Shown: in pieces, positions 10,765 through 22,464 of the stretch | How positions within the stretch are numbered: position 1 is the first letter of the stretch | Layout: each line of letters starts with the position of its first letter | NCBI RefSeq assembly: GCF_032854445.1 | Contig: NC_088302.1 | Location: 6,693,338-6,757,337, forward strand | DNA length: 64,000 nucleotides | Direction of reading: 5' to 3' | From: Liolophura sinensis | Taxonomy: Eukaryota; Mollusca; Polyplacophora; Chitonida; Chitonidae | Position numbers and translations under genes: made by a program | The notes under the pieces: model-generated | Databases searched by the model: none | The model's input: only the letters and a program-made list of their open reading frames with translations | What the model was told of the DNA's origin: nothing

Positions 10765-13700
10765 TCCTCCGAACATTTCTTTGTCAGCTTTCCAGGTACA
10801 TAATTTAAAGAACAATTGCCGCCTTTTATAATAATGGGAAATTTTAATTCCCATAGCCCCCTTTGGGGCAGTAATAAAAATAATAAGGGCGAAAAAATGT
10901 AGTCTTCTTGTCTAAGGAGTAGCTGTGTTACTTTAATGATGGTTCTAATACCATATTTACATCCGGGTAACGGGACTTATTCTGCAATCGATCTCACTAT
11001 CACATATCCATCACTTCTTCCTGATTTTTCTTGGAGAGTGCATGACGATCTTGGTGGTGGTGACCATTTTCCTATTATCCTAGAGCAGATCACTTCTGAT
11101 TCATAAAAAACGTGTAGCTGGGTGGAAATTCAATAAAGCAGACTGGGCCGCATTTGGGGTGTTCTGTGAGGCTGATATCACCCCAGAGACTCTCAATGCA
11201 CCAAATGATTCTATATCAAAATTTAACGAGCTTCCGGTAGAACTATCCCTAAAACCTCGACAAATCCAAAATTCTAACGTTACCCTGGTACAACAATGAC
11301 TGTCGTAAAGTCATAAATAACGGGGGGAAAAGCTGTACGCTGTTTTAATCTTTCAATATTTTAGAGCTATAGCCCGTCGATTACTTACGTGCAAGAGACG
11401 ATCTTGTTGGCGGAACTTTGTTTCGGGCATTACGTCGAACATGCGTAAGGTTTGAAACATGATTCAGAAACTTAAGGGCAAAAATAATGAAGCCTAAGGT
11501 CCAGCATTTAAATGTATTAACTTCTCGATCCAATATAGGTAATAAATTAGCTGTGACAATTTCTAAGAAATCTTCTTTTGAGAATTATACTTTACTCTTC
11601 CCACATATCAAAACACAGGAGGAGAAAATTAAATTTCCCTTTTCTTCGTAAACTTTAAAAGATTATGATCGTCCTTTTAATATCAAGGAACTTAAAAACT
11701 GCATTAAAAAAGGCACACGATACTGCTTGAGGCCCTGATAACGTGAATTATAGGTTTCTGAACCATTTACCACATGAGGCACTTGAGACACTCTTTGACT
11801 TACTTAATAATGTTGGGATAACTGTTAATTTTACACCGACATGGAGGGAGGCGTGTATTGCCCTGGTTCCCAAATCGGGGCAAAGATTATGCTGATCCAT
11901 CTAATTGCCGTCCCATATCTCCTCCCAGCTGTGATACAGTGTGTTTTTGTCAAGACAAATCGACTATAGATTATTTTCTCTGATTCGAAACCTTTATTCG
12001 TGATGGTTTCATAAATAATGAACATGTGGTGTCCATATTTTTCGACCTATAAAAGGCGTACGACTCCACATGGAAATATGGTATTTTAAAAGACCGCGGG
12101 GATATGGGCCTTAAAGGCCGATTGCCAATATTTATTAGAATTTTTATCTGATCGTCAGTTTAGTGTACGGGTACTCTGATGAGCAAGAAATGGGTCTACC
12201 CCAGGGCAGCATTCTATCGCCTAGTCTCAAACATAAAAAACGTAACATGCGATACAGAGGGTTCTTCACTTGTTGATGATTTCCTGATATGCTGTCGTGC
12301 TAAAAATATGAATAACATCGAACGTCAGTTGTAGATTTGTCACAGTAAGATTGAGAAATGGGCAACTGAAAATGGTTTTAGATTTTCAACGTCTAAAACC
12401 GTCGGTATGCATTTTTGCAATAAACGGAAACTTCATCTTCACCGAGCTTAAGTTTTGTGCTGAACAGATTAAAAGTGTTGGAAAAACAAAATTTTCAGGT
12501 ATAATATTTGATAGTAAGCTATATTTTATACCTGATATAAGAATGGTTAAAGCTAAATGTACAAACTCTAGATCTTATTAAGGTCGTGTTTAGCGCCGAT
12601 TGGGGGTGCTGACCGATCTGTTTTAGTCAATCTATATCGTTTTGTGGTGGTTTAAATTGGGCCATGTGTCTATCATTTACGGTTCTGCAAGGAAGTTGTT
12701 TATTGAAATGTTGGACCCTGTTCATAGCCAAGGTTTGAGGGCTCAGCCTTGGGGATTTTAGAACCTCACTAGTAGAAAGTTTATACGTGGAGACTAATGA
12801 ACCTTCTTTATATCACCGACGTATTAAACTGAGCCGTCAATGCTACAAAGCTTAAAGCTCATCCAACAAACCCTGCCTACAACTGTGTTTTAAATCCATC
12901 ATATGTAGATAAATTTAATAAATGTCCTGACAAGATCCCTCCGTTTGCTCTTCGTATACATATTGTGGAATCTAACATCAAGTCAGAGGAGATAGCTCCT
13001 GTATCTTCTCCGGAGTCTCCTCCATGGCTACTTCCACAACCTAAACTAATATTTGATATAGGTACGCATAAAAAAATCAGATACAATTCCTCTCATATAT
13101 CAGCAAACTTGTGCTGAATTTAAGGGTAACTATATGGATTATAAATTTATACACACTGACGGGTCAAAGGATAGGGACAGGGCACCTGCTGCGGTTGTCA
13201 TTTCTCTTCGCCTTTCATCTTCATTTTCTATGTTTTCTGGTGAGGCCAGGGTTATACTCCTGGCCTAATCATATGTTTTCGCCGGGCGTGGTCTGAGGGC
13301 AGTAATATGCATTGACTTCTGCCTTTTGGCAATAGAGAATAATAAATTTAAAAATCCATTAATTCTTGAGAATACATAGATAAAAAAACGAATAAAAGAG
13401 GTAAAGATATTATATTCTGTTGGATACCAAGTCATATTGGTAGCCATGGAAACACAGTCGTAGACAGGAAAGTGACAGCTGCCCTGTATAAACCTGTATG
13501 TCTGTATCCTGATACTGACATGAAGTCTAATGTGGTACAGACACCCTGTATAAACCTGTATGTCTGTATCCTGATACTGACATGAAGTCTATTGTGGTAC
13601 AGAGGGTTCTTCACTTGTTGATGATTTCCTGATATGCTGTCTGATACTGACATGAAGTCTAATGTTCTTAAATATATTCGTCGCCTTTGGCAGGCGGAAT

Positions 13701-14293
13701 GGGACTTCCAGGTCCATAATAACCTGCACGCATTTCTTCCTGTCTTTGCCTACAATTCTTATACTTGTGGAATGTCTCAAGTAGTTTTAACAAGGTGTCG
13801 TATTCGGCATTCTCGTCTAACACCGAATGTTATACGAGATGGGAGCGGTGCTCTCGAGTGTGTTGGAAGTGATGCCCAATATGGCATCAAACATATCCTG
13901 GTTGACTGTGTACACTGCCCATGTTCGGCAAAGATTTTAGACGGTCAACTCTATATATGATTTATTGCGATGCTGTCACAAAATATTTCAGGGTCATTTG
14001 CCTACATCTTGAAATATTGAAATATAAATTTTAATTATCATAAATATTTATAGATAAAAAGTTATATACATATAGATTTCGAGATATACTATTTTTAAAA
14101 TATCCTGGTTTTTGAGTGTTAACCGTTTTTTTTTTCTTATTTTAAACATGTTCGAATATTTTTGTTTCGTTTTCTGAAGCTCTCACTACCGTATCAAAAA
14201 CCTCGACGTTCTGGTGTGTTCACGTTGTTCTCGCCACGATATGGCTGAAATATTGCCGATGGGACGGTAAGCCATAATCATTCATTCATTCAT
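10765..14293 (+). mobile_element. 5'-truncated LINE copy (endonuclease to tail)
   Basis: Starts inside the endonuclease (PPNISLSAFQ, then IIMGNFNSHSPLWGSN) and continues through reverse transcriptase (DDFLICC around 12270, NKRKLHL around 12420) and RNase H. The C-terminal domain (13640-13920, NVLKYIRRLWQAEWDFQVHN and ECVGSDAQYGIKHILVDC) is followed by the full 3' UTR and a CATT tail at 14293. Many frameshifts and stops. The RNase H/C-terminal junction (13480-13660) holds a tandem duplication and a 44 bp insert copied from the reverse transcriptase region. Confidence 0.9.
13481..13660 (+). repeat. local duplication plus templated insertion in LINE
   Basis: The segment with ACCTGTATGTCTGTATCCTG and ATACTGACATGAAGTCT occurs twice at about a 70 bp spacing, and ATACTGACATGAAGTCT a third time. 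Between the second and third, positions 13598-13641 are identical to 12253-12296, the reverse transcriptase DD motif of the same element. Confidence 0.9.
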
Positions 14294-16199
14294 CTTTACA
14301 TAAACGTGATCTGACATTAATGTCATGTTTCTGTAAGATACATACATGTAGCTTCCTTCTCCTTATTTTCGCTTTCTGCATCTCATGTCGTTAGAGTGAG
14401 TGAGTGCTCAGGGTTTAACGTCACATGTCGAACGAATGCTATCAACAAAGTGTCTTATTTTCTGGTTAGCGCTGCGATTCAGGGAAAACAATTTGAAACG
14501 TACTATGCTAAAGTTTAATGTTTGCAGGTTTCCTTTCGATTTCTTGATGACACATCTGTCATGATGTGACAACTTTTTTTGTTGATACCAAACAGGTTCT
14601 GCTCACGATACTGTGTTTGAAAAATCAGTCTTTCTTGGTGTTCGGAGGCCTTTCGACATCGTGCAGCCGTCTTGCGTAACCCATACACATAATTGCAAAA
14701 CATGTTGTTTAGTTACATACATGGAGTTTGCCATTGATTCGTATGGCTTTCCTTTGAGGACCGGCCCTGGTCCCAGTGTGTGCCAAATGAACAGATAGCT
14801 ATTAGAACCTGCCACCAGTTAATAAATGTCTGAACAGCTGAACAGTGTGAACAAATCACATCATGTATAAAAGATTTTCCATAACAGCCCTCAGGTCTTA
14901 GATGGATTAAGAAAGCCAAAGACGGCGTTAAATCCTTTACAGGCTGAACTACCTGGTATATTAGTTCACGTACCGCTGTAGAGCTATCGGTATTCAACCA
15001 CCCGTTAGCGGCCTAGAGAAAACCCCTCACATGAGTAGGTGAAGTAAATAAGTTAAGAACGAGAACGAGTTTTGATCCAAGAGTTAGGCATTTGTTTTAG
15101 ACACGTTAATGGGACATGTATTTAAAAACAAATGAAATGGACGGACAGGTTTAAAACAGTTAATATATAATATGACAAGGCATTACAAGGAACATATTCA
15201 GGAACAACACTACTAACCAGCTTAAAGTTGTGTGTCTCACGAGAACGTCCGGTGCGGCACTTCAGTAAAACTACTCCTCTGTGATACTGACCACGAACAT
15301 AAAAAATGTAACCAAGGAAATTTCAAATGGTTTATTATGGACGTGAAGGTTCCGTTTATCTAGTTGATCCAGTGAAGCATAATAAATAATTAAAGTAACT
15401 CCTTCTTGACAATCTTGAAATTTACAACTTAATTAAGTCACCCCCAGGAGAACTGTGCCAAGTGAGGCTTGTATATATACAGTAAGCTCCAAGACAAGCA
15501 CAAATAACAAGCATGTCTAATACGATAATCGTAGTAATAAACATTTTTGACGTGGTTTTAGTGTCAGTGGGACATATTTGGCAATTCATAAAACGATAAA
15601 TTGATCACGGTGTATAATATAATATGACATAACAGGCAGTGTCAGTTCACAGTTCATTGCGGACAAAGTGGACAAAGACATTGGAAAGGTTAATATGTTA
15701 AGAGCATATTATAGTTTCCTTTTTATTAAGTAAATGTAAATAATGACATACATGGATCTTTATAAATATTTAAACGTTTATATGTGCATCCTTCTAAATA
15801 TAAAGCAGTAACAGAACAGGTTTTAAGCAAGGGAAATTAAAATACAAAAGGCAGTCTACCTAAATAGTTGAGGCTCTTTGGAGGCCATAACCCCATGGTT
15901 TACTATGAGCCTTTTGACTCCTGTTGCTAAGGCTTCCTAAACAATAGCTCGGAAAATCCTGGACATAGGAACTGAAACATATAAATGGTGTTTGCTAACT
16001 CCGGGGCTAGAGGTGATCATATGGGAACAAAGTCTGTTTGTTGATAACGCATGGTGCATGAATCCATTAGTAACTTGTTCAGGGTTAATTTATGGAGGGA
16101 TTTTGGCAGTTGATTATTTTGGTAATCAGGGTCTAGAATCGCGTTGACTACTTTTTCGGAAAGGAATAATGATTTGACATCAAACGGCACGAATTTGTT
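14294..16199. other. intergenic stretch, little recognised
   Basis: Short ORFs only. 14393-14440 (GTGAGTGAGTGCTCAGGG, TTTAACGTCAC) resembles the first 40 bp of repeat R1 and then diverges. No other repeat or RNA gene seen. Confidence 0.4.
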
Positions 16200-16308
16200 T
16201 CTTCTGGGCCGGCCCTAAAGACTGCGTCTTACGCTGTTGCTCTTTTGAAATAGAGAATACTAAAGTTAAAAATTCTGTGAATTCTTGAAGTTTTAGTCTC
16301 ACATAGAG

Positions 16309-16580
16309 GTGAGTGAGTGAGTGCTTAGGGTTAACGTCATACTTAACTAATTTTCAGTCATATGACGACGAAGGAGCCCTTACGGTGCATGTATGTATAA
16401 CCTGCCTCCTTGTTGCAGGACGGATTTCCACCGCTCTTTTATCTAGTGCAGTTTCACTGAAACGACATACCGAAGTCAAGTAACCGGCCCCACCCGAGCC
16501 ATTACACTGATACGGGTCAACCAGTCGTTGCACTATCCCCTTAATGCAGAACGCCAGAAAGTTACAACCTCATTTTTAAA
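16309..16580 (+). repeat. dispersed repeat R1, copy 1 (inserted in LINE)
   Basis: About 270 bp starting GTGAGTGAGTGAGTGCTTAG, with CATATGACGACGAAGG, CGCTCTTTTATCTAGTG, CACCCGAGCCATTA and ATACGGGTCAACCAGTCGTT. A second copy lies at 29796-30075. No ORF and no obvious tRNA promoter boxes; probably a non-autonomous element, class undetermined. It interrupts the LINE between its ACATAGA and AGAGGTAAAGATATT blocks. Confidence 0.85.
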
Positions 16581-16793
16581 ACAGGTGAAGACGTTATATT
16601 TTTATCCATGGAAACCCAATCGTAGGAAGCGAAGGTAAATCTACCCCGAATTAAAAATGTCCAGAGTTAAAATACAGTACACTCATTTTTATTCTAACAT
16701 TCTCAAGTATATTCGTCATCTTTGATCATTGGTAGAATGAATGGGGTCTATATGTCCATAATATTCACCATGCCATTGGCTTTAATTCTTATA

Positions 16794-17024
16794 AGGGGCC
16801 TCCGTGGCTCGGTTAGCGCAGCGTAATGACTCATGAGCCTCTTACCAATGCAGTCGCTGTGAGTTCAAGCCTAGCTCACGCTGGCTTCCTCTCTGGCCGT
16901 AAGTGGGAAGGTCTATCCGCAACTTTGCAGGCTCTGCGCGGATCCCTCCCATCATAATGTTGGCCGCCGTCGTATAAGTGAAATGTTCTTGAGTACTGCA
17001 TAAAACACCTGTCAAATGAAAAAG
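16794..17024 (+). mobile_element. tRNA-derived SINE, complete, with 11 bp TSD
   Basis: 231 bp element starting GGGGCCTCCGTGGCTCGGTT. The head is tRNA-like, with an A-box-like TGGCTCGGTTAGCGC and a B-box-like GAGTTCAAGCC. The 3' part is a conserved-domain type (GCCGTCGTATAAGTGAAATG, TTCTTGAGTACTGC, ATAAAACACC). It is flanked by identical TAATTCTTATA at 16783-16793 and 17025-17035, the footprint of LINE-assisted insertion. The target was the C-terminal part of LINE ORF2. RNA polymerase III would transcribe the plus strand. Confidence 0.92.
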
Positions 17025-17521
17025 TAATTCTTATACTCAATGTATGTGTTGATGAGACCAAGTAGTGTTAACGAGGTGCCGTGTCAGGCATTCAACGAGG
17101 TGCCGTGTGTGTTGCATGTGATGTTGAATACGGCATCAGACATATCTTGGTTGACCGTGAACTGCTGATGTTGGGCACAGTTTCTATACAGTCAACTCTA
17201 AATATGATTTGCTTGACAGCGTCGTCAAGCATTTCAGGGCCAGTGGCCTATATCATAAAATATAAATTTTCAGTGTCATCAGTATTAATAAATAAAGAGT
17301 TTTATTCAAATAGTTTCCTAGATATGCTATTTTTAAAATAAGCTCGTGTTCGAGCTTTTAACTGTTTCGGTTTTCTTATCTGATTTTAAACATATCTGAA
17401 CATGTTCCAAGTACCATATCGAAAACCTGAACCGCCTGGTGTTTTCACCTTGTTCTCGCCACAGTATGGCTGAAATATGGCCGATGTAGCATAAAGCCAT
17501 AATCACTCATTCATTCATTCA

Positions 17522-17665
17522 TTTTACACAGTCAACTCTATATGTGATTTGTTTGACAGCTTCGTTGGCTTATACCAAATATTTAAGGTACTATATCATA
17601 AAATATAAATTCTAATTATTCTGCACAAATGTATAATTATATGTACATATACAATTTTCTAGACC
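17522..17665 (+). mobile_element. LINE 3'-end fragment
   Basis: ACACAGTCAACTCTATATGT, then GATTTGTTTGACAGC, and TATCATAAAATATAAATTCT repeat the end of ORF2 and start of the 3' UTR seen at 17185-17270. It directly follows the CATT tail of the preceding copy and lacks its own tail. Confidence 0.75.
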
Positions 17666-17745
17666 ACACATAAAAACATGGCCGTTACGTGCCCTAACGC
17701 GGAATTAGATTGAATGATATTGTCACTTTTGATACATGAACAGTT

Positions 17746-18759
17746 TGTAACGGTATTGAAAACAGCAACAGAAAACAGACTCAGTGACTCAATATTACAA
17801 TGCAAACAATGGCTTTATATATAAAATGAGACGTACAGTTTACAGACAGTTCAACAACAACAACATAAAAAAAAAAACATACACATCAGTATTACCGGTC
17901 TTTAAAAGTTTCCAGTTCACCTTTGCATCCCAAGGAACGTGTTCCAGGAGATCCAACGTAAAGACCATAGGATAAACACACAATTCACACAAGTCACAAA
18001 TTGTCCTAGTCAGGTACTTTGCTAGGATAGCGAACGCGAACACAGTACACAGGTTACACAGATCTGGAACAGTCAAGCCTTTGAATGACGTCACACCCTC
18101 AGAGCACAACACAGGGTAAATACAGGCATGGAGGTATAATCCACTTTAAAACAGTCAGCTCCCGCAGAAACTCACAAACGAGCCATTCATAGACGTAGAG
18201 TAATGTCACCTTGTGGCAGAACGAACGTCCTTTGCAAAACTGAAAACTTCAGTTTAGAGTCCTTGACGACCTTGTCGGTCAGGTGAGGTCAGCGTGTTAA
18301 ACAAATTACACAGTCAACACTGTATAATCATAATAAAGATCCGAACACCAATAAACGTGACTTCCGCAGAAATTCACATAAACCAGACATCAGTACTACT
18401 GTGGTACACAAACGGTGCCGGCATAAAAATCTGTCCTCCCAAATGAAACTGGCATCACCAGCTCATATCAAAATAATGGACTCGATACGAGAGCGTCGCA
18501 CACTCTCCTGGCTCCCAGTGGATGCAGCAAAAAAACCTCCTCTCTGCACAGAAAACACGGCTTATATACGTGCCAGGTGGATTCAACTATTTTTAAACAC
18601 AGAATTAACAGCCAATGAACAGCCAGTTAAATAAACAGAGCATTGAACAAGGTGCTTTCGGCCAGGTCCGCGCTGTACATATATAACAGGGCCTGTTATG
18701 CTTTCACAAAGGTCCGCAGATTAACAGTACATGAAGACGTTAAATAGTCATACATAACA
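17746..18759. mobile_element. probable solo LTR
   Basis: A 1014 bp block starts TGTAACGG and ends CATACATAACA (TG...CA, with a short imperfect inverted repeat TGTAAC/TGTTAT) and is flanked by the 4 bp direct repeat AGTT at 17742-17745 and 18760-18763. Inside are promoter-like TATA boxes (CGTATATAAGCC on the minus strand near 18560; TTTATATATAAAAT near 17815). No gag or pol sequence lies on either side, so a solo LTR left by recombination fits best. I could not decide the sense strand or the family; a 4 bp TSD can occur with Gypsy or BEL types. Confidence 0.5.
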
Positions 18760-18775
18760 AGTTGTAATCAAATCA

Positions 18776-18935
18776 TGATTCCTTCCTATATTCGTCCTTT
18801 TTATACATGTTTAGTTCTTTTGTAGTTTGTGTTAAACGTCGTATTGGAAACTGGCCTTGCGATTACTGAGATGGAAAGTCCTTGTTGGCTGACGGCTGGT
18901 ATACGAATGTGTGTTTCCACGCATATATTCTCGTT
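18776..18935 (+). repeat. dispersed repeat R2 fragment
   Basis: GTGTTAAACGTCGTATTGGA, then TTGCGATTACTGAGATGGAA and GGTATACGAATG match the R2 3' part at 46080-46160 and 49880-49950. Confidence 0.6.
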
Positions 18936-19087
18936 ACGAATTGCCAATGTGGAGTTGTCATCAGTCTTCATTCATTCATTTTAACAGATAGACGGGACAG
19001 CGTTATCACCCTCGATATGCTAGGTCTTTGCTCATACTCAAGCAGATTATATCTACAAAGACTATCAACCTTCTCTGTTGAACCTAT

Positions 19088-20572
19088 AACAGAGCGCCAC
19101 ATCGGCAATATCTCAGCCATATCGTGGCTAGAAAAAGTTGAAAACACGAGGTGGTTCAAGTTTTCGATATGGGAGTGAAAACATCAACAAAATCTTTGGG
19201 CAGGCTTTAAATCAGATAAGAAAACCCAATCCAGTTAAAACTCGAAAACCACAACTCGAAAACCATCATGCTTTTTAAAAAGCTTATCTGGAAAAACTTT
19301 ATGTTTGTTTGCATCTATAGATATAAATAATAATTTCGATTTATATCTTATGATATAAGCCATTTGCCCTCAAATATTTATGACAGCATCGCCAGCGGTG
19401 CTGTCAAACTCATCATATACAAAGTTGACTGTGTAGAATCTTTGCCGAACATGGGCAAAAGTCTACGGAGTCAATCAAAATATGTTTGATGCTGAATTCA
19501 GCACCACATCCAACACACTCTGCGGCAGAGGCCCCATCAAGAAAAAAATTGAGTTAGACAAGAGTGCACGGTACAACTCCCGTCTTAAAACTACTTGGTC
19601 TCTTCGAGACATACCGTGAGTATACAAATTACAGCCAATACCAGAGCAAACACTAAGCAATTTATTACGCACTTGAAGGTCCTATTCACCCCGCCAAAGG
19701 CAACGAATATATGTAAGAATATTAGCAAACAAAATCCGTAAAAAGGAGTTTCACTTTGATATGGATGTATTAAGGGCAGCATTAGTTTCTATGGATACCA
19801 ATATGGGTTGGTATCCAACTGGATGTACCTCTTAATTAGTTTTGTATGTAAGGCTAATATTTCAAGAATGTACGGATTTTTAAGTTTATTATTCTGTATT
19901 GCCAAAAGGCAATAGAGCGAGTCACTACATATAAATTGCCTTATGGGCACGCTCAGAAGAAACATATGGCAAGGCCAAGAACACAGCTCTGGCCTCGGCA
20001 GAGGAGATTAAAGAAGAGGATGGCAGACGAAAATAAGACACTTGCTTGTCTAAGACAGCCGCAACTCTATTCTCATCCTTTGATCCATTAGTATATATAT
20101 ATATAAATTTGTAATCCGCATACTTAGCCTTAATTTCGGCAAACCTTGCTGAAGTATAAGAGGGCGCATTGGATTTATTATATATACGTAGATCAATTCC
20201 CAGTTTTGGTTGTGGGAAAAGCCATGGAGGCGACTCCGGAAAAGACACCGGAGATATATCCTCCAACAATATAGTCCCGTATACGAAGACCCAACGGAGG
20301 ATCTTGTTAGGACACTTATTAAAGTTATCTACGTAAGATGGATAGAAAACAAAGACGTAGGCAGGGTTTGTTGGATGAGCTTTAAGCTTTGTAGCATACT
20401 GAGTTTACTACGTCGGCTGCTTAACGCAAGCTCTTTATCCTTCACGTATAAACTCTCTATTTATGAGGTTGTAAAAGCACCAAAGCTAAGTCCCAAACCT
20501 TGGCGATGAACGGGATGCAACATTTTTATGTACTACTTCCTTTGTGGAACCGTAAATGATGGAACTACCATG
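19088..20572 (-). mobile_element. 5'-truncated LINE copy (thumb to 3' UTR)
   Basis: Minus strand, from the reverse transcriptase thumb region (about 20572) through an RNase H N-terminus in the ORF at 19925-20269 (LPQPKLGIDLRIYNKSN, IYIYTNGSKDENR, SAEARAVFLAL) and the C-terminal region to the 3' UTR at about 19100. The first catalytic Asp of RNase H (TDGS in other copies) is Asn (TNGS). The 3' UTR stops at GCCGATGTGGCG and is followed by unrelated sequence instead of the usual tail. Confidence 0.88.
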
Positions 20573-21454
20573 CCTCTTCCCACAAAGAGTGGATACTGCA
20601 GTAAGATAACCCGCACTCTCCAATAACTAAACCAAGAAGAGGTTATTACGTTCCACTGATAGTCAAAATGACTGTACGATCCACAGTTGCATGGAGAATG
20701 GAAGGGTAAAAGTCTGCAGAAAGAAAGAAAAGCAACAGTTTATCAGTAACAGAATAACATGATTGTCAGCCAGTACGGCTGTTTACATTCGGTAACATCC
20801 ACATTGTATACCTTGTATCATATGAAATTTCCAGTTGCATCCCTGCTTTAATAAACGGACTACATTAAACACGTCACCATGAAAATACGTACAGTCACAT
20901 TACTCATGTATGTATCACTGCGCGTATGTAGAGCAGAGTTTATGCTTACATGGTGCACTTTAGGTCTAACAACGTAAGTTCTCAGTATTGGCTTTTACCC
21001 TGTTATTATACATTTTTTCATATGCTACATGTTCTCAAGAAAACTATACACATGGACAATAAAACAGCTTCTTTCACCATAAAAAACCCCATGCTATTTC
21101 GAATAATATCACAGTTTGGTCACCGCGTGGTGAATGGGTAAAATGACTCTGAGAACTACGAGCAATTCACGACAAGTAACAGTTTGTCAGTGTTCAAAAC
21201 CCAAAAGGCAGTGTACAAATCCAAAAGGCAGGATGAGCTTAGCGTCCTAAAAAAAATGTTACTAACTTATGCTTACGGGTTGCCACACGTCCGAAATTAT
21301 GAGAATAAACCACAAACACGCAGGTGGGCGTAGTTCGCCGCTTTCATTTGTACGTCCGTCCATGAAAACAAATAAAGTGAAAACAGATTTCTTAAAATAT
21401 ACAATTCAGATAATGCACAAATCGTTGGGAGAGTAATACTCTGTGTAGCGGCGG
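20573..21454. other. intergenic stretch, nothing recognised
   Basis: AT-rich, only short ORFs, no repeat family seen apart from a doublet of CAAAAGGCAG at 21210-21235. Confidence 0.4.
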
Positions 21455-22440
21455 TTACAGTACTGGACCCATAGTCCAACTTAGACCTCACCACAGAACG
21501 ATAGAGTCGACACCCCAATCGGTGGGAGATAGGACCTTAATTGTATTAAGAAACTTTAAGCTTTAAGCATTTTTATATGAGGCATAAAAGATAGCTTATT
21601 ATCAAATATAATACCTAAGAAGTTTATTTTTCTAACAATTTTAATCTGCTCACCACAAAAATTAAGCTCGGTGTCTAGATGACGTTTTCGTTTATTACAC
21701 AAACGCACGCCAACGGTTTAGACGTTGAAAATCTAAAACCGTTTTCAGTTGCCCATTTATCGATTTTATTGAGACAAAGCTGCAACTGACGCTTGATGTT
21801 ATTCATATTTTTCGCTCGTTAGAATATCAGAAAATCATCAATAAATAAAGCGCCCTCTGTACCAGATGTCACCGTTGAAGCCAAACTAGTCATTTTTATG
21901 CTGAACAGAGTAGGCGATAGAATGCTAACTTGGGATACACCTATTTTTGATACGAGCCAGAGCAAGTGGATCCAACCCTGATCTAAAATGACGATCAGAT
22001 AAATATTCAAATATAAACAGTGGTAAACGACCTTTAAGCCCTATATCTTACAGGTATTTGAAAATACCATATTTCCATGTGGTGTCGTAGGCCTTTTCAA
22101 GTTAAAAAAATATCGACACCATATAATAATAAAACCATAACGTTTAAAGGTCTCAAATCTAACAAGATAAGGCATAGTGGATCTACCTTGCCGAAAACTA
22201 CATTTTGTATTAGATAGTAACTTTTTGGTTTCAAGAAACCAAACAAGTCTATCATTTATCATCCGTTCCATAGACTTACAGACAGGGCTGGTAGGAGCTA
22301 TGGGGCGGTAATTAGGTCCATCAGAATGATCTGTGCCCGGTTTTGGAACCGAGATAACACACGCCTCCCTCCATGACGGTGGAATGACCGAGATAACACA
22401 CGCCTTCCTCCATGACGGTGGAATGACCGAGATATGACGG
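21455..22440 (-). mobile_element. LINE reverse transcriptase segment (both ends truncated)
   Basis: Minus strand: RT finger and palm from about 22440 (the KPGTDHSDGPNYRP region) through ERMINDRLVWFLETKKLLSN (near 22260), SILSPTLFSIKM and EGALFIDDFLIF (YVDD motif as IDD, near 21840) to SLVRSKLDYGSSTV in the thumb near 21470. Frames are broken. Its upstream end carries a tandem repeat at 22350-22436 and abuts the plus-strand copy B head to head. Confidence 0.88.
22350..22436 (-). repeat. tandem duplication inside LINE ORF2
   Basis: Unit ACCGAGATAACACACGCC followed by (C/T)TCCTCCATGACGGTGGAATG, period about 39 bp, two full units and a partial third (ACCGAGATATGACGGTGG). Single copy in other LINE copies. 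Confidence 0.88.
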
Positions 22441-22464
22441 TGGCATATCCGGAAATCAATTTCA

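Larger units (their letters stand above)
16200..17521 (+). mobile_element. 5'-truncated LINE copy interrupted by two insertions
   Basis: LINE RNase H sequence (from about 16200, TTCTTCTGGGC onward) is split by repeat R1 at 16309. It resumes at about 16581 (AGGTGAAGACGTTATATTTT) and is split again by a SINE at 16794. From 17036 it runs through the Cys/His end (GDVEYGIRHILVD) to the 3' UTR and CATT repeats ending near 17521. The host copy is therefore older than both insertions. Confidence 0.85.

Noticed and set aside
14393-14440. Third plus-strand copy of repeat R1
   Set aside because: Only about 40 bp resembles the R1 head before the sequence diverges; too short to call.
18682-18698. 17 bp palindrome ATAACAGGGCCTGTTAT as operator
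   Set aside because: Lies within the candidate LTR; one short palindrome in 64 kb is expected by chance.
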